A DNA stretch of 64,000 nt, taken from NCBI GenBank assembly GCA_028023455.1, contig JAQFVV010000017.1:1056001-1120000 (forward strand), given 5' to 3'. Within the stretch, counting starts at the first letter, position 1. Each line of letters begins with the position of its first letter. The position numbers and the translations under genes were made by a program. This stretch comes from Epiperipatus broadwayi (taxonomy: Eukaryota > Onychophora > Udeonychophora > Euonychophora > Peripatidae). The notes under the pieces were generated by a model. The model had not been told where the DNA came from. It saw only the letters and a list, made by a program, of their open reading frames with translations, and searched no databases. This document shows, piece by piece, positions 12,968-24,979 of the stretch.

Positions 12968-13772
12968 TTAGCAAACTAACAAATAGTCAATTATAATTTT
13001 CAAACTGCACTGAAACTAAACATTATTTAGATAATAATGGTAAATAATGTCCAAGGTTTGATAGGGTTATAAATATAAATACACGAAAGCTGTCCACACT
13101 TAAACAATATCAATAACAATCAATAATCTCAGTTTGCTGTCAAGGCAACCTTTATATATGGTCTAATATGTTTGTACAGACACTAAAGATTGCAGTTTGA
13201 TTAAAAAGAATGAGATTATTATTTAATGAACTTTAAATAAACTTCATTAAACAAGTAAATATAACCTATTCTAAAGCAAACTAGTTAATTATAACTTTCA
13301 AATGCCATTCCAATTAGCATTAATTAGATAATAAAGCCAATACTGTTCAGAGCTAGATAGGTTTATAAATATAAATACATGAAAGCAATTTATACTTAAG
13401 CAATATCAATTATAATTTCAATCTGTTGGTGAGACAACCTCCTTTTACAGTAAAATTGATATCACCCAGCACCCTTAATTATGGATTAATTTATTTATAT
13501 AGACACTAAAGATTGCAACTTGACTATAAAGTGTGGGATTATTAATTCAATGAAGTTTGAATAAACCTCATTAAACAGGCAAATATAACCTATTCTGAAA
13601 GTAGACTAATAAATAATTAATTATAACTTTCAAACTGCATTGAAACTATATATTAATTAGACAACAAAGCTAACAATGCTTAAAGCTAGATGGGTTTATA
13701 AATATAAATACATGAAAGAAATCCATACCTAAATAATATCAATAACAATCTCAATCAATTGTCATGGTAACA
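12968..13772 (+). repeat. Tandem array, ~310-bp unit, about 2.6 copies
   Basis: Three successive units begin near 12968, 13273 and 13598. Each contains, in order, a block like AATTATAACTTTCAAA, then GGTTTATAAATATAAATACA, then a conserved AACAATATCAATAACAATC block ending with GGCAACCT or a diverged form of it. The first two units continue to CACTAAAGATTGCA; the third is cut off before that point. Units differ by substitutions and small indels. Diverged single copies occur at 39325-39560 (inverted), about 46065-46120 and 49665-49735, so the unit is also dispersed. Confidence 0.8.
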
Positions 13773-15060
13773 CATTACAAAATTATTTGAGTATGATATA
13801 CATAATTTTATGAATGATGTTCACATTATAATGACTTGAAGTTCATTAAAGGTGTAGTTTGATAAATAACATATTGTAACAAGTGTGTTACATGGCACAC
13901 AGTTACAGAGTGTGTGTGCACAAACATATATAAAGTTGAAAGGAAAAGTAGAAATAAATAGACAAAAATTTTGTAGATATTTTCTTCATTTCCCTGGAAT
14001 AAATAAACACAGTAAAGGATTAAATAATTTTGAATTTAAAATAGAATTTTATTATAAATTAAACAGTTAAACAGATCTAATTAATATTGTATTCTATTAT
14101 GTATTTTTAAAAATTATTGTAGATTGTACTTTGATAAAAATTCCAAAAGTAGCTTTTAATTAAAAGTGATTTGAAAAGAATAAAAAGATATAAAAAATAG
14201 TTTTTAATTAATGTATTTTTGTCACCATACTCTGGTTATAAAAGGATTGAAAAAAGTAGGTTTTTGTTTTTTGTAATAGTTGTTTGGCAGTAGTTGGTGT
14301 TTGGAGAGTTATACAGAGCTCCCATTCAAAGGAAGGCAAAGGGGCAAGTCCAGCAGCTGCTCTATACTTTATGATAGTGGAGTTCAAATTCAAATGGAAA
14401 AAATGGGTCAACTTTCAGTTTTGAAATTCATAGCTACATATGTGTTCTAGTAAACAGCTACCTTGCCCAACATCTCTCCAATTCTCCACAGAAGAGAACC
14501 ACTTGAATGTCAATGGTTAACAAATTATACCTTTCCTGATGAGACAATCCCAGACTGGCCCCATCAAGAATTAGTTATATGTATGCTATTTTAGCTATAT
14601 GCAAAGAATCATAGATAAACCTATGTGCAATGGTGAGTGGATTTAAAATCTATATTTTTAAAAAGGTAAAACAAGTAAATAATTTTGCTTGAATTTGAAT
14701 TGAAAGAAAATCTAAGAGTCAAGAATTTATTGATGATCTTATTTTTTTTAAAAAAAAGATCAAAAAACATCTTTTTAAATTAATTTAAAAATGTAATTAA
14801 TTAATTGAGAGTGATCTATAAAAAATTGACTTTACTTTTTTTAAAAGAAAATTGTAATCAGTAAACAAGAATTGGATAACTGATTCATGTTATTTTTTTA
14901 TATACAAATATATAGGTGAATTTTATATATTATTAACATTAAATTAATTATAATAGATATTTTTAATAATTTTATTTTGATAAATTAAAATATGGTATAA
15001 ATGACAATGTGCACATACATTTCAATGCACACACATATATATTAAATATTAAAATGGGAT
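13773..15060. other. Non-coding DNA
   Basis: No coding region is supported. A somewhat more GC-rich patch at 14.3-14.58 kb contains an open frame of 67 codons on the minus strand, but it has no homology I recognise and reads like part of a short interspersed repeat. Confidence 0.45.
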
Positions 15061-15064
15061 AACT

Positions 15065-15330
15065 TAAAATTTAATCATTTATTGTATTTTATATGATGAT
15101 TGCAATATATTCATCAATTGTATAAATAAATTTTAATCATTTATTGTATTTTTATTTTATGGCAAATCTAATATGTTAAGAAATTATGCCACATGTCTTG
15201 TGCATAAATACCAATGTATGTCAGGAGGTAGATACTTATATGTAAATTTTAATCATTTATTTTATTATTTTATGACAATTCAAATATGTTCAGAAATTAT
15301 TAAGCCACATGTGCTGTCTGTTTTAAGTAA
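15065..15330 (+). repeat. Degenerate tandem repeat, ~3 units
   Basis: The phrase AATTTTAATCATTTATTGTA, or a close variant, starts three successive segments (about 15069, 15130 and 15245). The second and third also share a GCCACATGT block and an AAATATGTT-type block. Unit lengths vary from roughly 65 to 115 bp. Confidence 0.6.
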
Positions 15331-15599
15331 ACCTATTTGAATATATATATCACAATGTAATAATTTGTATATTAATCAAAATCAGAAGACTTATGTGTCT
15401 GTAGTTGTATTCTTCAGATCTTAATTTCATTTTTTATTAATAAACTTATATTCAATTGTAATATTATTCCAGTGAACTTAATTCTAGATAATTTAAAATA
15501 TGCATTGCATCATCTCTGGGTACACTAAGTTATAGAATATGTTCTCTGAGCTAGATTCATGCATAATGGTCTAATATTATATGAAGGGGGAGAATATTA

Positions 15600-15960
15600 G
15601 TGCAGGGGCATCTAGTTGATAAAGTCCTGGTTTTGCACTAACAATATATTCTTTAAAGTTCATGCACTATATTTTCTTTTAGTTTAGTCTCTATTAGAAT
15701 TTATGTGATAGTTGGCCAGTACACTAATGATACTAAATGGCCAGAGCATTGATGATGATCAGCATGTTTTAATATTCCAGCATTATTGCTTTTATGGTTA
15801 TGTATTCTGATGGATGAGCACTTAGTTTGTGCATCCAAATTAATGTTTAAATAATTGCTTCAAGCTGGAAAAGGCTAAATAGTTGGTCTGGTCTACAGTA
15901 GACCCATTTCAAATCCATTCACCAGATTGACTGTTGATTTATTTTGATTGTTGATCATTA
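15600..15960 (+). repeat. Diverged dispersed repeat (copy 1)
   Basis: This stretch resembles 38930-39240. Both contain a GGCCAGAGCATTGATGATGA or GACTAGGGCACTGATGATGA phrase, then CAGCAT or TAGCAT, then a GTGCA block followed by AATTAATG, and an AATTGG or GCTGGAAA tail. The match was found by eye and is patchy. It is probably an old SINE-like or MITE-like family with no coding capacity. Confidence 0.4.
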
Positions 15961-16319
15961 ATAATGATGGATGATTATTACTTAACTATCATGCTGGTAA
16001 TTGTTATTTAATTATACTTATAATTAGTTACTCTAGTGAGTTAACTGGACTGATTTCAAAGAGTGATCTCTCTTATTCTCTTATTATATATAACATTACT
16101 TGCATATTACTTGATGCTAAACAATACTTTAATATTAAATTTATATTAAATTTCATTATTTAAAATATTTTGTTAAATTGGGTTTGATGATAAATTGCCA
16201 TCAGCCCTTTGTCAAACCTATAACTTCCATCTTGTTATAAATGGTGGCCTGGAGTTGATGATGATTTGCCATAACCCCATCTTTTTTCTATCCTGTTATA
16301 ATATTTTAGATAAAAATAT

Positions 16320-16386
16320 TGTTGCTACTCAAATAGGTACTGATAAATTAAAAAGAGATTTTTGGTTGATTATTTGAGTAGCAACA
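16320..16386. repeat. Small perfect hairpin
   Basis: TGTTGCTACTCAAATA at 16320-16335 is matched by its reverse complement, TATTTGAGTAGCAACA, at about 16371-16386, leaving a loop of about 35 bp. There is no gene near it. It could be a very short TIR relic or an incidental fold-back. Confidence 0.55.
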
Positions 16387-17277
16387 GTATATTTAAGGCT
16401 GAAAAAAATGACCAAATCTTAATTATGACATCTCATAAAATCATTTGTAAGTTTATTGGCAAATGTAGTAATAAATATAGCCATTCAACTATATAAAAAC
16501 ATACATTTAATAGCATAAATGTCACTTCTTTTGAATGTTTTTTACTTATTTGCTCCATTTCTCAATTGAACAGTAAATATTGTGTGTATGTTTGTGATTG
16601 TAATAGAGATAAGGCCCAAAAACATTAATTTATTACTATAGATCAACTTTAATATATTTTGTTTACAAAATTTGAATTAAAATAAGCTGTTTTCATTACA
16701 TTTTGTACCCTAGGATCATAAACTGCCCTGAAATTTTGACTGAATTTCAGGAAAGCTTCATAATTATCAAGTAGATTGATATATGTATACTGAAAATAGA
16801 TTTTATAAAAACTTAGTGTAGGTTGGTTTCATTAAAAGAACATATATAAATTTATGAAGCTTATTCTCAGTATTTAATATAAAGTATAATTGAAAAATAC
16901 TGACCTTCAGTTTTATAAAAGCTTTAATCATATTAATTTAAAACTCAGTTATAGTTCCCTTTTCTTTTAAGTTCTATTTGGTATACATATTTTGAATTCT
17001 GGCTCAAGAATTGAATGAAAATACAGTATTTTTTGGTGAAGAAATAACTAGTTTTTGGTTTGCTTTGCAAGGTTCCTTCAATGCATGTGTGCTGTGGTGA
17101 TATGAATTAGCAATTCACCATAAAAATGTAAGGCAGTCGCATGTCTGAATTATGCATAATAACATGAAGTGTGACAGTGTGATTCATAGTTAAACTTGTA
17201 ACAGAACAACATGCTAAGATATTTATTTGTCTAAAATTTGTCATGGTGATATTGAAATTGCAACTATATGTTGATTT

Positions 17278-17425
17278 ATTTCCATCATCTAATATTAATC
17301 ATTAAATGATTTTAGAAAACTTCAAGCCTTATTTAAACTTTGCAATTACATTTGACTGATAGTAATACTGCACTGATTAGTATATAACACAATGTTTTGA
17401 ATGGCACTATTCTCGTTCCTTAATT
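17278..17425 (-). mobile_element. Fragment of the 10.6-kb SINE-like family
   Basis: The segment aligns by eye with about 10670-10815. It shares TTTCCATCATCTAATAT, then TTTAGAAAA, then TTAGTATAT followed by an ACAA block, and then a TATTCTC block. The tRNA-like half and the second inverted arm are not recognisable, so only one side of the unit is kept. Confidence 0.6.
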
Positions 17426-19629
17426 TTATTTTAAATTGAACGAAATTGCTACTGAAATGCTTGAAATGATTTTAACTTTGTATCACACTGAGGCCATGAG
17501 TCACAAGAAGGTTTTCAAGTGTTTTTTCAAGAGTTCATGATGGCAGGAAAAGCGCAGAAGATGTTCAATGAAAGTTCAATATATAAAGATACAAAATGCA
17601 CTGTCTCACTTTATGTTATAACTCATATCCAGATATGTTAGAGCCTTAAAATTTTTATGATGACTAACTGAATTACATCACTGTAACACATGCATTGATT
17701 CAAAGATGGCATTGCTGTTAGATTAGTGAAAAAACTTGTCATTTCTTTAATGAGACACCCTACATATTTATGACTGTATTTACTTATGATGATTGCATAC
17801 ATATCTAATGTGTTTTGAAAAGCTAACATTACAATTGTTGATTCAAGGATTACTGACTGAAAAGTTGATTGATTAATCTAGAAATAGTATCCTTTTGACA
17901 ATTGACTACAAGAAGAACATTTTAAACTGATTTTACTTTTTACCACTGATGTTTGGGACTTCTGATGATGTTGTGATTGCCAAACTTATTAACAGGTACT
18001 TACGTATTAGACCTGCAGCACCTTTTTACATTTATATCAATATGCTAACAACTTTCTAATCTTTTGTTCTGCCCAAAATAATGTATACACTTAGATCTAC
18101 AAACTTAAAATGATAAATTTATCAAAACAGACCATGTATACATATTTTCACAAGACTTACAAAACTATCAGCAGCCTGAATACATATATAAAAAGGTGTT
18201 GCAAATTTAGTATGTGTTGCAGTTCTAATACTAAAACAACTACTAAATTACAAAAGTACTCTAAAATATTACCAAAAAAACATAAAATATACACATACAG
18301 TATTTACCATGTAATATATAAAAATATGATGTGGCATCATATGAGTTTCACCAAAAAATTTGATCTAAAAAAGTACATTTTTAACAAGAATAAAAATATT
18401 GGTTTGCCGTACAAAAATATAACAAACCAATTATGCAATTCCCAAATGTTATTTTAAATATGGACAAAACAATCACTAAATTACAAAAATATTCTAAAAT
18501 ATTTAAAAAACATAAATACACATACAGTATATCATATGGGCTCTTGCTAAATATTAATGACATTATTTAGTCAAAGGATACATTTTGAACACAAGAATTC
18601 AAAATTGTTAGGTCAAGACTCTACATTTTATTTTTGCCTTAATATATCAACAAAAGTAATAAAAGCATATTTTATATAATACACTGAATGTTATATGTAA
18701 AATAATATTTAAAAAATATTTTTTTAAAATGATGCTTTTATGTAAATAGCTCATTTTAAAGTAGAAAAATAAAGTAATAATCCATATCATGTAAGCATTT
18801 AAGCCTTTTTGTTTGTTACACTTTATATGAGCCTCAATTGCTTTTATGACATGAATTATTACTTAGTTATTTTTCTAATTTTTAGTGGGCTATTTACATA
18901 AAACATCATTTTTAATTAAACTTTTTTATATTATTTTATATTTTATTTTTTTTAGTTATAAATAAAACATAATTTCAATTTAAATAAAATAATTTTTTTT
19001 CAGTGGTTTTTTTTTAATGTTTCTTCTTCTTTCCACAAGAGAGTGCCTGTTGTCAATGATTTTGACAACTTTATTTGCTTTGATTTTGGAAATGAAAAAA
19101 AAACATATATCTCTAACCTTTTTTTACACATTTATTATTTATTTTACAAAATATTTATGAAATATTAATTATTTCAGAAGAATAATTTATATTTTAGTAG
19201 AATATATTTATTTTTAATTCATTAAATAATTCAATATTAACAAAATTTTACTCTTTAAATGTAATGTTACAGTTGGCTAAGTTGTTCAGAATTTTTCTTC
19301 GGGAGCTGTGAGGTGTGGGTTAAATTCTAAACAAACATGTTTTTTTTTTCATTGTTAAAAATTCAAAACTTTGGACATCCTGTCAGAAACATGACACAGT
19401 AATATAAAAGCATTTAAAAATTAATTAATTAATAACATTTCTATATAATACCCTGTTAACATAAACTTGTTAATCATTGTTTAATAATTAATTTGCATAT
19501 TAGTAAACAATTTAAATACCAATAAAAGAGTACCAGTTTAAAATGCACTCTTCACAAATAAAAATAGCAGAGATAGAAGCAGTAGGAATAAAGTTCTGTC
19601 ACATGCATAGAATGATTTTACATATATGC
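17426..19629. other. AT-rich non-coding DNA
   Basis: No supported gene. A 115-codon open frame at 18110-18457 is Lys/Tyr/Thr-rich and overlaps a local duplication (about 18236-18310 is repeated in diverged form at 18470-18540), so it is treated as chance. Confidence 0.5.
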
Positions 19630-20362
19630 CTATACATCATCAACCATCACCAATCCACTGCAGGATTAAGGTTTCTCCAAGTTCAATACATCTTATGTGA
19701 TCTTTAGTCTCTCTTCTCTACATCACCACAGCACATTTCCTTATTTCATCTATTCAGATCATGCATGTTTCTCTTTCTAAATCTTTTATAATCTCTTGGA
19801 AATCAGTTTAAGATTTCAACTATCCATCTATTATCATCTCTTCTAGCAATATGTCTAGCCCAATTCTACTTCATTCCTTTAATTATTTGAACAATGTCAG
19901 TAACCCTTGTTTGTTCTCTTTCCCATGTATTTCATTTTCAATTTCTTCTTGTTACTCCTAATCCCATCTCTCTGTACTTCATTGACTGGTCTGAAGACCT
20001 TGTATTGCTCTTCTGTTAAGTATCCAAGTCTCAGATCCATACTTTTAAGAACTGATAAAACACATTTATTAAAAATCTTTCTTTTCAAAGACATAGGCAT
20101 ATTTTTTAATATATTTCTATCAAAAAGACTCCAAACAAAGTTTATTTTTATGATTAATTTAATCTATTATGTCTCCATCTGTAGTAATGATCTGACCAGG
20201 GCATTTTTGTTATTCGCTTCAGTATTTTAATTCATCATTATCAATCTTTATTTTCATCTTTTAATAAAATCCACTGAACATTACTTTAGCCTTTCTAAGG
20301 TCTACCTTTAGTCCTACTTTCTTACTTTTGTTTGATAACTTTTGCAACATTTCCTGTAGCAT
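19630..20362 (-). mobile_element. RTE-type LINE, 3' third, truncated
   Basis: The minus strand encodes decayed pieces of the RT thumb and C-terminal region. The upstream end corresponds to the LQEMLQ-KLS segment that is found near 60.25 kb in the plus copy. Next comes SLKRKIFNKCVLSVL, equivalent to the CLKRKVLNKCILPVL block of that copy. It ends with the shared terminal sequence containing ATCCTGCAGTGGATT. Stops and frameshifts break the frame several times. Confidence 0.8.
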
Positions 20363-21635
20363 TAACATATATTTAAAAAGTTCTCTATATAAAAATAAAG
20401 AGAATTATAAACAAATATATATGCGTTTAAATTATAATCACTGTACTGTGGAAAAAGTGTTTATCGTGATTCTAATATTAAGAGTGAATGATTTGAGAAT
20501 TAAAGGCTTTTGGATCGATATCAGTCTGACCAATCGAATAGAATTATACAGAATCCTCCTTGCCACTTGGTGCGCTATATTGCCTAATCCTATAATTAAC
20601 TAAATGAACGATTAGAAAAAATGAATAGGTTAATCTCTTCTGTAATATTTCTTACATTGACTGGCTTTTGTCATCATATACAAATTAATTTCTAAAACAG
20701 AAATATGAATAAATATATTGTGATAAAAATAACGTCATGTCAAAGTCAACTGCGTCTGTGTTTTTTTAGCAGAAATGAATTTACATAAATAGAAAATAAA
20801 AGTCCTGAAAATTTGTTTTCTTTCTTTCTCCTGCAAGTAGTTTCTATCACGTCTCGAACGATTACTTTTTAAAGGCTCGTCACATAACAACATTCCAACA
20901 CAAATTTGTGCTAAAAAATTTTTCTCCACTAATTATACGTTCACCTTATGATAATTATTATCTTTAGTCTAGTTTGGACCAGACTTTGGGTTGATTGTCT
21001 TGTAAAGGTAATTGTAAAGGAAGCAACCAATCCATCAAGCCTTGTTAAAGAAGTCCCAAATAATACAGGACGGAAAAAAAATATGTTGGATAATAAAAAC
21101 ATTTTAAACAGTAAATGGAAATAATTATTAAGTTCTGTCAGTAAGACCTACCTCTTTCTTAACGGATGATTCTGTAGATTATAATGGCAATATTTAATAA
21201 GTACTAATATCTAGAAGGTTTTATTATATAGAAAGATCTTGCCAAATAATGTGCAGATTATTTTTTATAACTTCTACTATTCTATATTCTGTGTGTGTGG
21301 ATGCGCGCGTTTGTGTGTCATCAATGTGACTACTAATATTTTTCAATCCAGTAAAGTGGCAAGATTTTTGAAAGACTTACTAGCTGACTAAATTGTATGT
21401 GTTTACATATATATGAGCATGCTTTATATCTACAATCAAAAGGATGAGTTTAAATAAATGATGCTGTGAATTCGCATGTTAGTAGAGAAATGTAGCAAAA
21501 GTACAAGATTTCTAAACCCCATTTTCATCTTTAAAATTATCTCACAGTTTAGTTTTTGGAATGGAATTATTGTCTTCAAACTATCACTTGAATATTCTAT
21601 TCATTCAAATACCATACAATCTTTCAAGTAGCTAA
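20363..21635. other. Non-coding DNA, no recognised element
   Basis: An open frame on the minus strand at 20735-20929 (64 codons, including CVGMLLCDEPLKSNRSRRDR) has more protein-like composition than its surroundings, but no family is recognised and no good splice signals support it. The plus-strand frame at 20328-20603 looks like chance. Confidence 0.4.
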
Positions 21636-21638
21636 TCA

Positions 21639-21639
<1 letters not shown>

Positions 21640-21674
<35 letters not shown>

Positions 21675-21682
21675 TATTATTA
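21640..21682. repeat. (ATT)n microsatellite
   Basis: About 14 units of ATT with one CTA interruption. Confidence 0.9.
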
Positions 21683-21807
21683 GAAATTAACAAATTGTAA
21701 TTATGTATTAATTATTTATTTAGCTTGTGGATTTATTACTAGCACATAAAGAAATCTGTTCTCCAATTTATATACCGTATAATCTGAATAGATATCTTCA
21801 TTTTCAG

Positions 21808-22021
21808 CCATTATTTATCCACTGCAGGATGAAGTTATGTCTAAATTCAATTCATCGTCTCTGATTTCTGGACTCTCTTTTCCACATTACCCCAGAACAC
21901 TTCCTTATTTCATCCATCCATCCATCTTACATATGGTCTTTTTCTAGATCTTTTACAATCTGTTGAAATCCAGTTTAAGATTACAAGTGACCATCTATTA
22001 TCATGTCTTCTAGCAATATGA
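21808..22021 (-). mobile_element. RTE-type LINE, extreme 3' fragment
   Basis: The minus strand starts inside the block that encodes the ARR/H-DNRW motif near the C terminus and runs through the RW-MDE motif to the terminal ATCCTGCAGTGGAT sequence, parallel to 60.75-60.96 kb. It carries a short ATGG/CATC expansion (CATCCATCCATC) absent from the other copies. Confidence 0.8.
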
Positions 22022-22869
22022 CATTATTAAATCTCATTTCTATTGTAGCCATAGATTTGGCAGTCATTAACTGCGGCCCATAGTACATGTTTGCTCACAT
22101 TTAACCAGACCAGTGGTAGATAAATTCTATTTATGAAGCACAGGAACATAATGATTATGAATTATCCTAAATCTGTTGATGAAACTTCAGTTATATGTGG
22201 ACAGATCAAATTTATCTGGCTTTAGTGCTGGATGTGCAAAAAAAAATTTGTTTGAACCTAAAAGAAATTCACTTTTTTTGACCATAATTGTTTTACTGAA
22301 GATTCTTGGTTGAACATTCAAAAAGATAATCTTGATTTGAAGCAAGTCTTAGATGGTTAACTATATTTTGGACATATTGTCAAATCTGATGTGCTTGCAG
22401 CTTTCTATATATTTTTGTGAAAAAATTTATTTTTTGATTTCTGGTGGAAGATTACCCGAAACAACAGTAAGTTACTGTAAAGCAATAGATGAGTGCACCA
22501 ATAATATTTTTCATGATAATAGTGAGAAGTTTTAAATATTGGAAATTCTTTTCTAAACTGGATCTTGGTATTTACCAATAGAATATGTTAGTGCTAAGTA
22601 AACTATATGTAGAGGATTTGCCCTGAACGTCAAGTAGGGCCACCTAGTCCAAAGTGATTATTCCTAGAAATTAATTTTGACTTAACCTTAGATACATGAT
22701 AAGAATAAAACTGTAATTCAAGATTATTTTTGAATAGCATGAGGTAGTATTATGTTGTAATAAACAATATCCAGATTAGAAGATGATTCCTATTGTTTAG
22801 ATGAAAATTTGACCATATTATCTTTATTGGATTTCAAGATAAGATATTAATCCTCTGAAAAACAATTTC
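22022..22869. other. Unassigned DNA, possibly LINE 3' untranslated region
   Basis: No supported reading frame. Because the LINE RT remnant that follows reads on the minus strand, this stretch could hold its decayed 3' part, but no motif was found to prove it. Confidence 0.3.
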
Positions 22870-23830
22870 AATTTTTTTCATGTCTTTATTGAGAGACAGT
22901 ATTTCAGAAAAGGTTCTGTTTTATAAATCAAAGCAATATCATCGGCATAAATTAATGTACAATATACTGTTTTGGAAAGAACTTTGGTGAATATATTAAA
23001 GGAATTAGATGAAAGGATGAAACCCACTGGAAGATCGTTCTGTAAAATTTTATATCTATTATGATTTTTATTTAGTGTCACTTGAATTTTTACTGAAAGA
23101 TATTTTGTTTAGTAAATTAATGTTTTTTCATCATTTAAGAATTTTAAAAACTTTTATAGGAAAACCATTTTTTTCAAATAGAATCATAAACTGAGATTGA
23201 GTCAACAAAGATACCACAAGTTTTTAATTTATTTTGAAACTTTTTTACACATGTTACAGATAAAATTTATTTACAACAACTTCATTTTAGCTACATCCAA
23301 CCTGCTCTACATCCAAAATGTAATTATTTCATAAAACTTGTAGAATGCACATAATTGATATTGGGTCATATTTTTTAATGCACTTATAGGTTAGTTTTTC
23401 TTTTATTGGAAGTTTTATGGAGTAATTTCTATACACTTAATGTATTAGTTTTTTTAGCTATATTTTTTTCATGTGTCAAATGCATTGCCTGGGAAGCAAA
23501 CCCAGACCAGCTGCTTCGAAAGCAGCTGTGCTAACCACTAGGCCACCAATGCTTGGCTTCTAGCCATATTTTATAAACTCTGATAGTATGTCATCTGCTC
23601 TTTTAGAATTTACTTAAAAACAGTTTCAAGCTTATCAACATCTCCAGATTGTTTATCAGAAAACATTGTGAAAGAGAATGTAGAATTTCTGCTCTAATGA
23701 TGCCTTTTCTCATTTTATCATTCTTGGATTGGCAATTTTATTACCAATGCCAATAGTAATTCTTTTAGAGGTACTCTTATATACACCAATTTTTCTTAAT
23801 ATAGATCAGGCCTCATAACTAGATCATGTA
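22870..23830 (-). pseudogene. LINE reverse transcriptase remnant (not RTE)
   Basis: The minus-strand frame at 22878-23081 contains the RT palm: a diverged form of the L-P-QG-LSP motif (NDLPVGFILSSNSFNIFT), then the catalytic IYADDIALIYKT. Upstream at about 23190-23220 a second piece resembles the F-V-D motif that carries the first catalytic Asp. Further upstream (23585-23830) are coding-like remnants that include ADDILSEFIKYG, separated by the tRNA-like insertion at 23482-23552. Stops and shifts occur throughout. The YADDIAL style is common in Jockey- and CR1-related LINEs, but the clade cannot be fixed from this much sequence. Confidence 0.6.
23482..23552 (-). mobile_element. tRNA-Arg(TCG)-like sequence, probable SINE head or tRNA pseudogene
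   Basis: Read on the minus strand, the 71 bases fold into most of a cloverleaf. The acceptor GCATTGG pairs with GCAATGC (six of seven pairs), a 5-bp anticodon stem GCTGC/GCAGC surrounds the loop TTTCGAA (anticodon TCG), and a 5-bp T stem CTGGG/CCCAG surrounds TTTGCTT. The A-box-like TGGCCTAGTGG and a B-box-like GGTTTGCTTCC are present. The D stem does not pair well and the T loop departs from TTCRANY, so a functional tRNA is unlikely. Its position inside LINE-derived sequence favours an inserted tRNA-derived SINE. Confidence 0.65.
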
Positions 23831-24979
23831 ATATTTTCTTCACCATGTTACCTATTTATTTTTTTCTGGCATCAACCAGTTAATTTGGAAGCTGTTTAGC
23901 AATTTCCAAAACTTTATTAAATAGAAGCTATTAAAAACACAGTGATTTTGTTCCTTTGTTGAATGAATTGCTTTTGATGATGATGATAATAATAATATTA
24001 TTAATAATAATAATAATAATTATTATTTATTTAATGTACATAACTATGGCCAATTACAGATTGTATATACTATAACAGAAGGATCAAGAGAAAACAATGG
24101 AAAAAATCATTAATCAGATATACATATTTTAGACCTTCAAAACTGACAAAATCGAAATTATAGGTACTGGATAGACAAAAAAGGAGGAGATTTTCAAAGT
24201 ATCACCTACAAGTTTCAATGAAGAAATTATTATATGCATTAATTTCATACTAGCAAAAATTGTAATGAAATTTTGAAAGCATGTGTATAAGAAATACTTT
24301 TTTTTAAAAAAAAAAATTATTATATTCAATAGAAAGCATGAAATATTAGTGTACATATATTGAAATTATTTGTTGTAAAATAAACTGAAAATTAAGAAGC
24401 ATGATTAGGTAGATGAGTAATATGACAATTATTAGTCTGTGAAATTGTGAGGATGGCGTAATGCGTGTTAAAATAATTTAACATTTGTCAATGAACACCA
24501 CTCCGATTGAGAACAAAAGGTACTAAAATCTTCCTGATAGTAACGGTTACCATATGTCAAGACCAAATACTCCTAGTGCCTAGCTAATTTAAGCAATTAG
24601 TTTACTATTAAGATCCAGAACATGATCTGAGAAGTTAATATAATCCTAGTTTTGAATCATTCCTGATTTAGCCTGGGATTTGACCTACCACAGTAGATGG
24701 CAGAGCTAAGGACTATCCTCTAGAGGTGAATGGGCATCCTGGGGAATACTGGGGTTTAAATTAAATGATGATTTGAGGCAAAAATGTCAGTATTATTCAT
24801 CAACAACTATGTTCATCAGGTGGAGGTAGACATGAGCTTAACTCTATACATTCTAATTTATTGATAAATGTCTGGTTTTGCAAGACCAGCTAAGATATTG
24901 ATTGATGATCAGACCAATCAATGACCTTATGAAGCTGTGGAGTTGATTCCATATGAGTAGGCACAAGTATTTTTTTGCC
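23831..24979. other. Non-coding DNA, partly the 3' flank of the LINE that follows
   Basis: It contains an AAT/ATA-rich microsatellite near 23990-24020 and a low-complexity minus-strand frame at 24129-24356. The part nearest 24979 is probably the 3' untranslated region of the minus-strand LINE. At about 24660-24710 a B-box-like GGTCAAATCCC (minus strand) hints at another tRNA-derived repeat, but no A box was found. Confidence 0.4.

Noticed and set aside
18110-18457. 115-codon plus-strand frame
   Set aside because: It is low complexity (Lys, Tyr, Thr, Asn), overlaps a local duplication, and shows no domain or splice support.
20328-20603. 91-codon plus-strand frame
   Set aside because: It begins inside the end of an RTE fragment read on the wrong strand and has no recognisable content.
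20735-20929. 64-codon minus-strand frame with basic, Cys-containing segment
   Set aside because: Its composition is interesting but there are no convincing splice sites, no recognised family and no second copy in the window; kept only as a note.
24640-24760. Second tRNA-derived SINE on the minus strand
   Set aside because: Only a B-box-like motif could be found; no A box or foldable arms.
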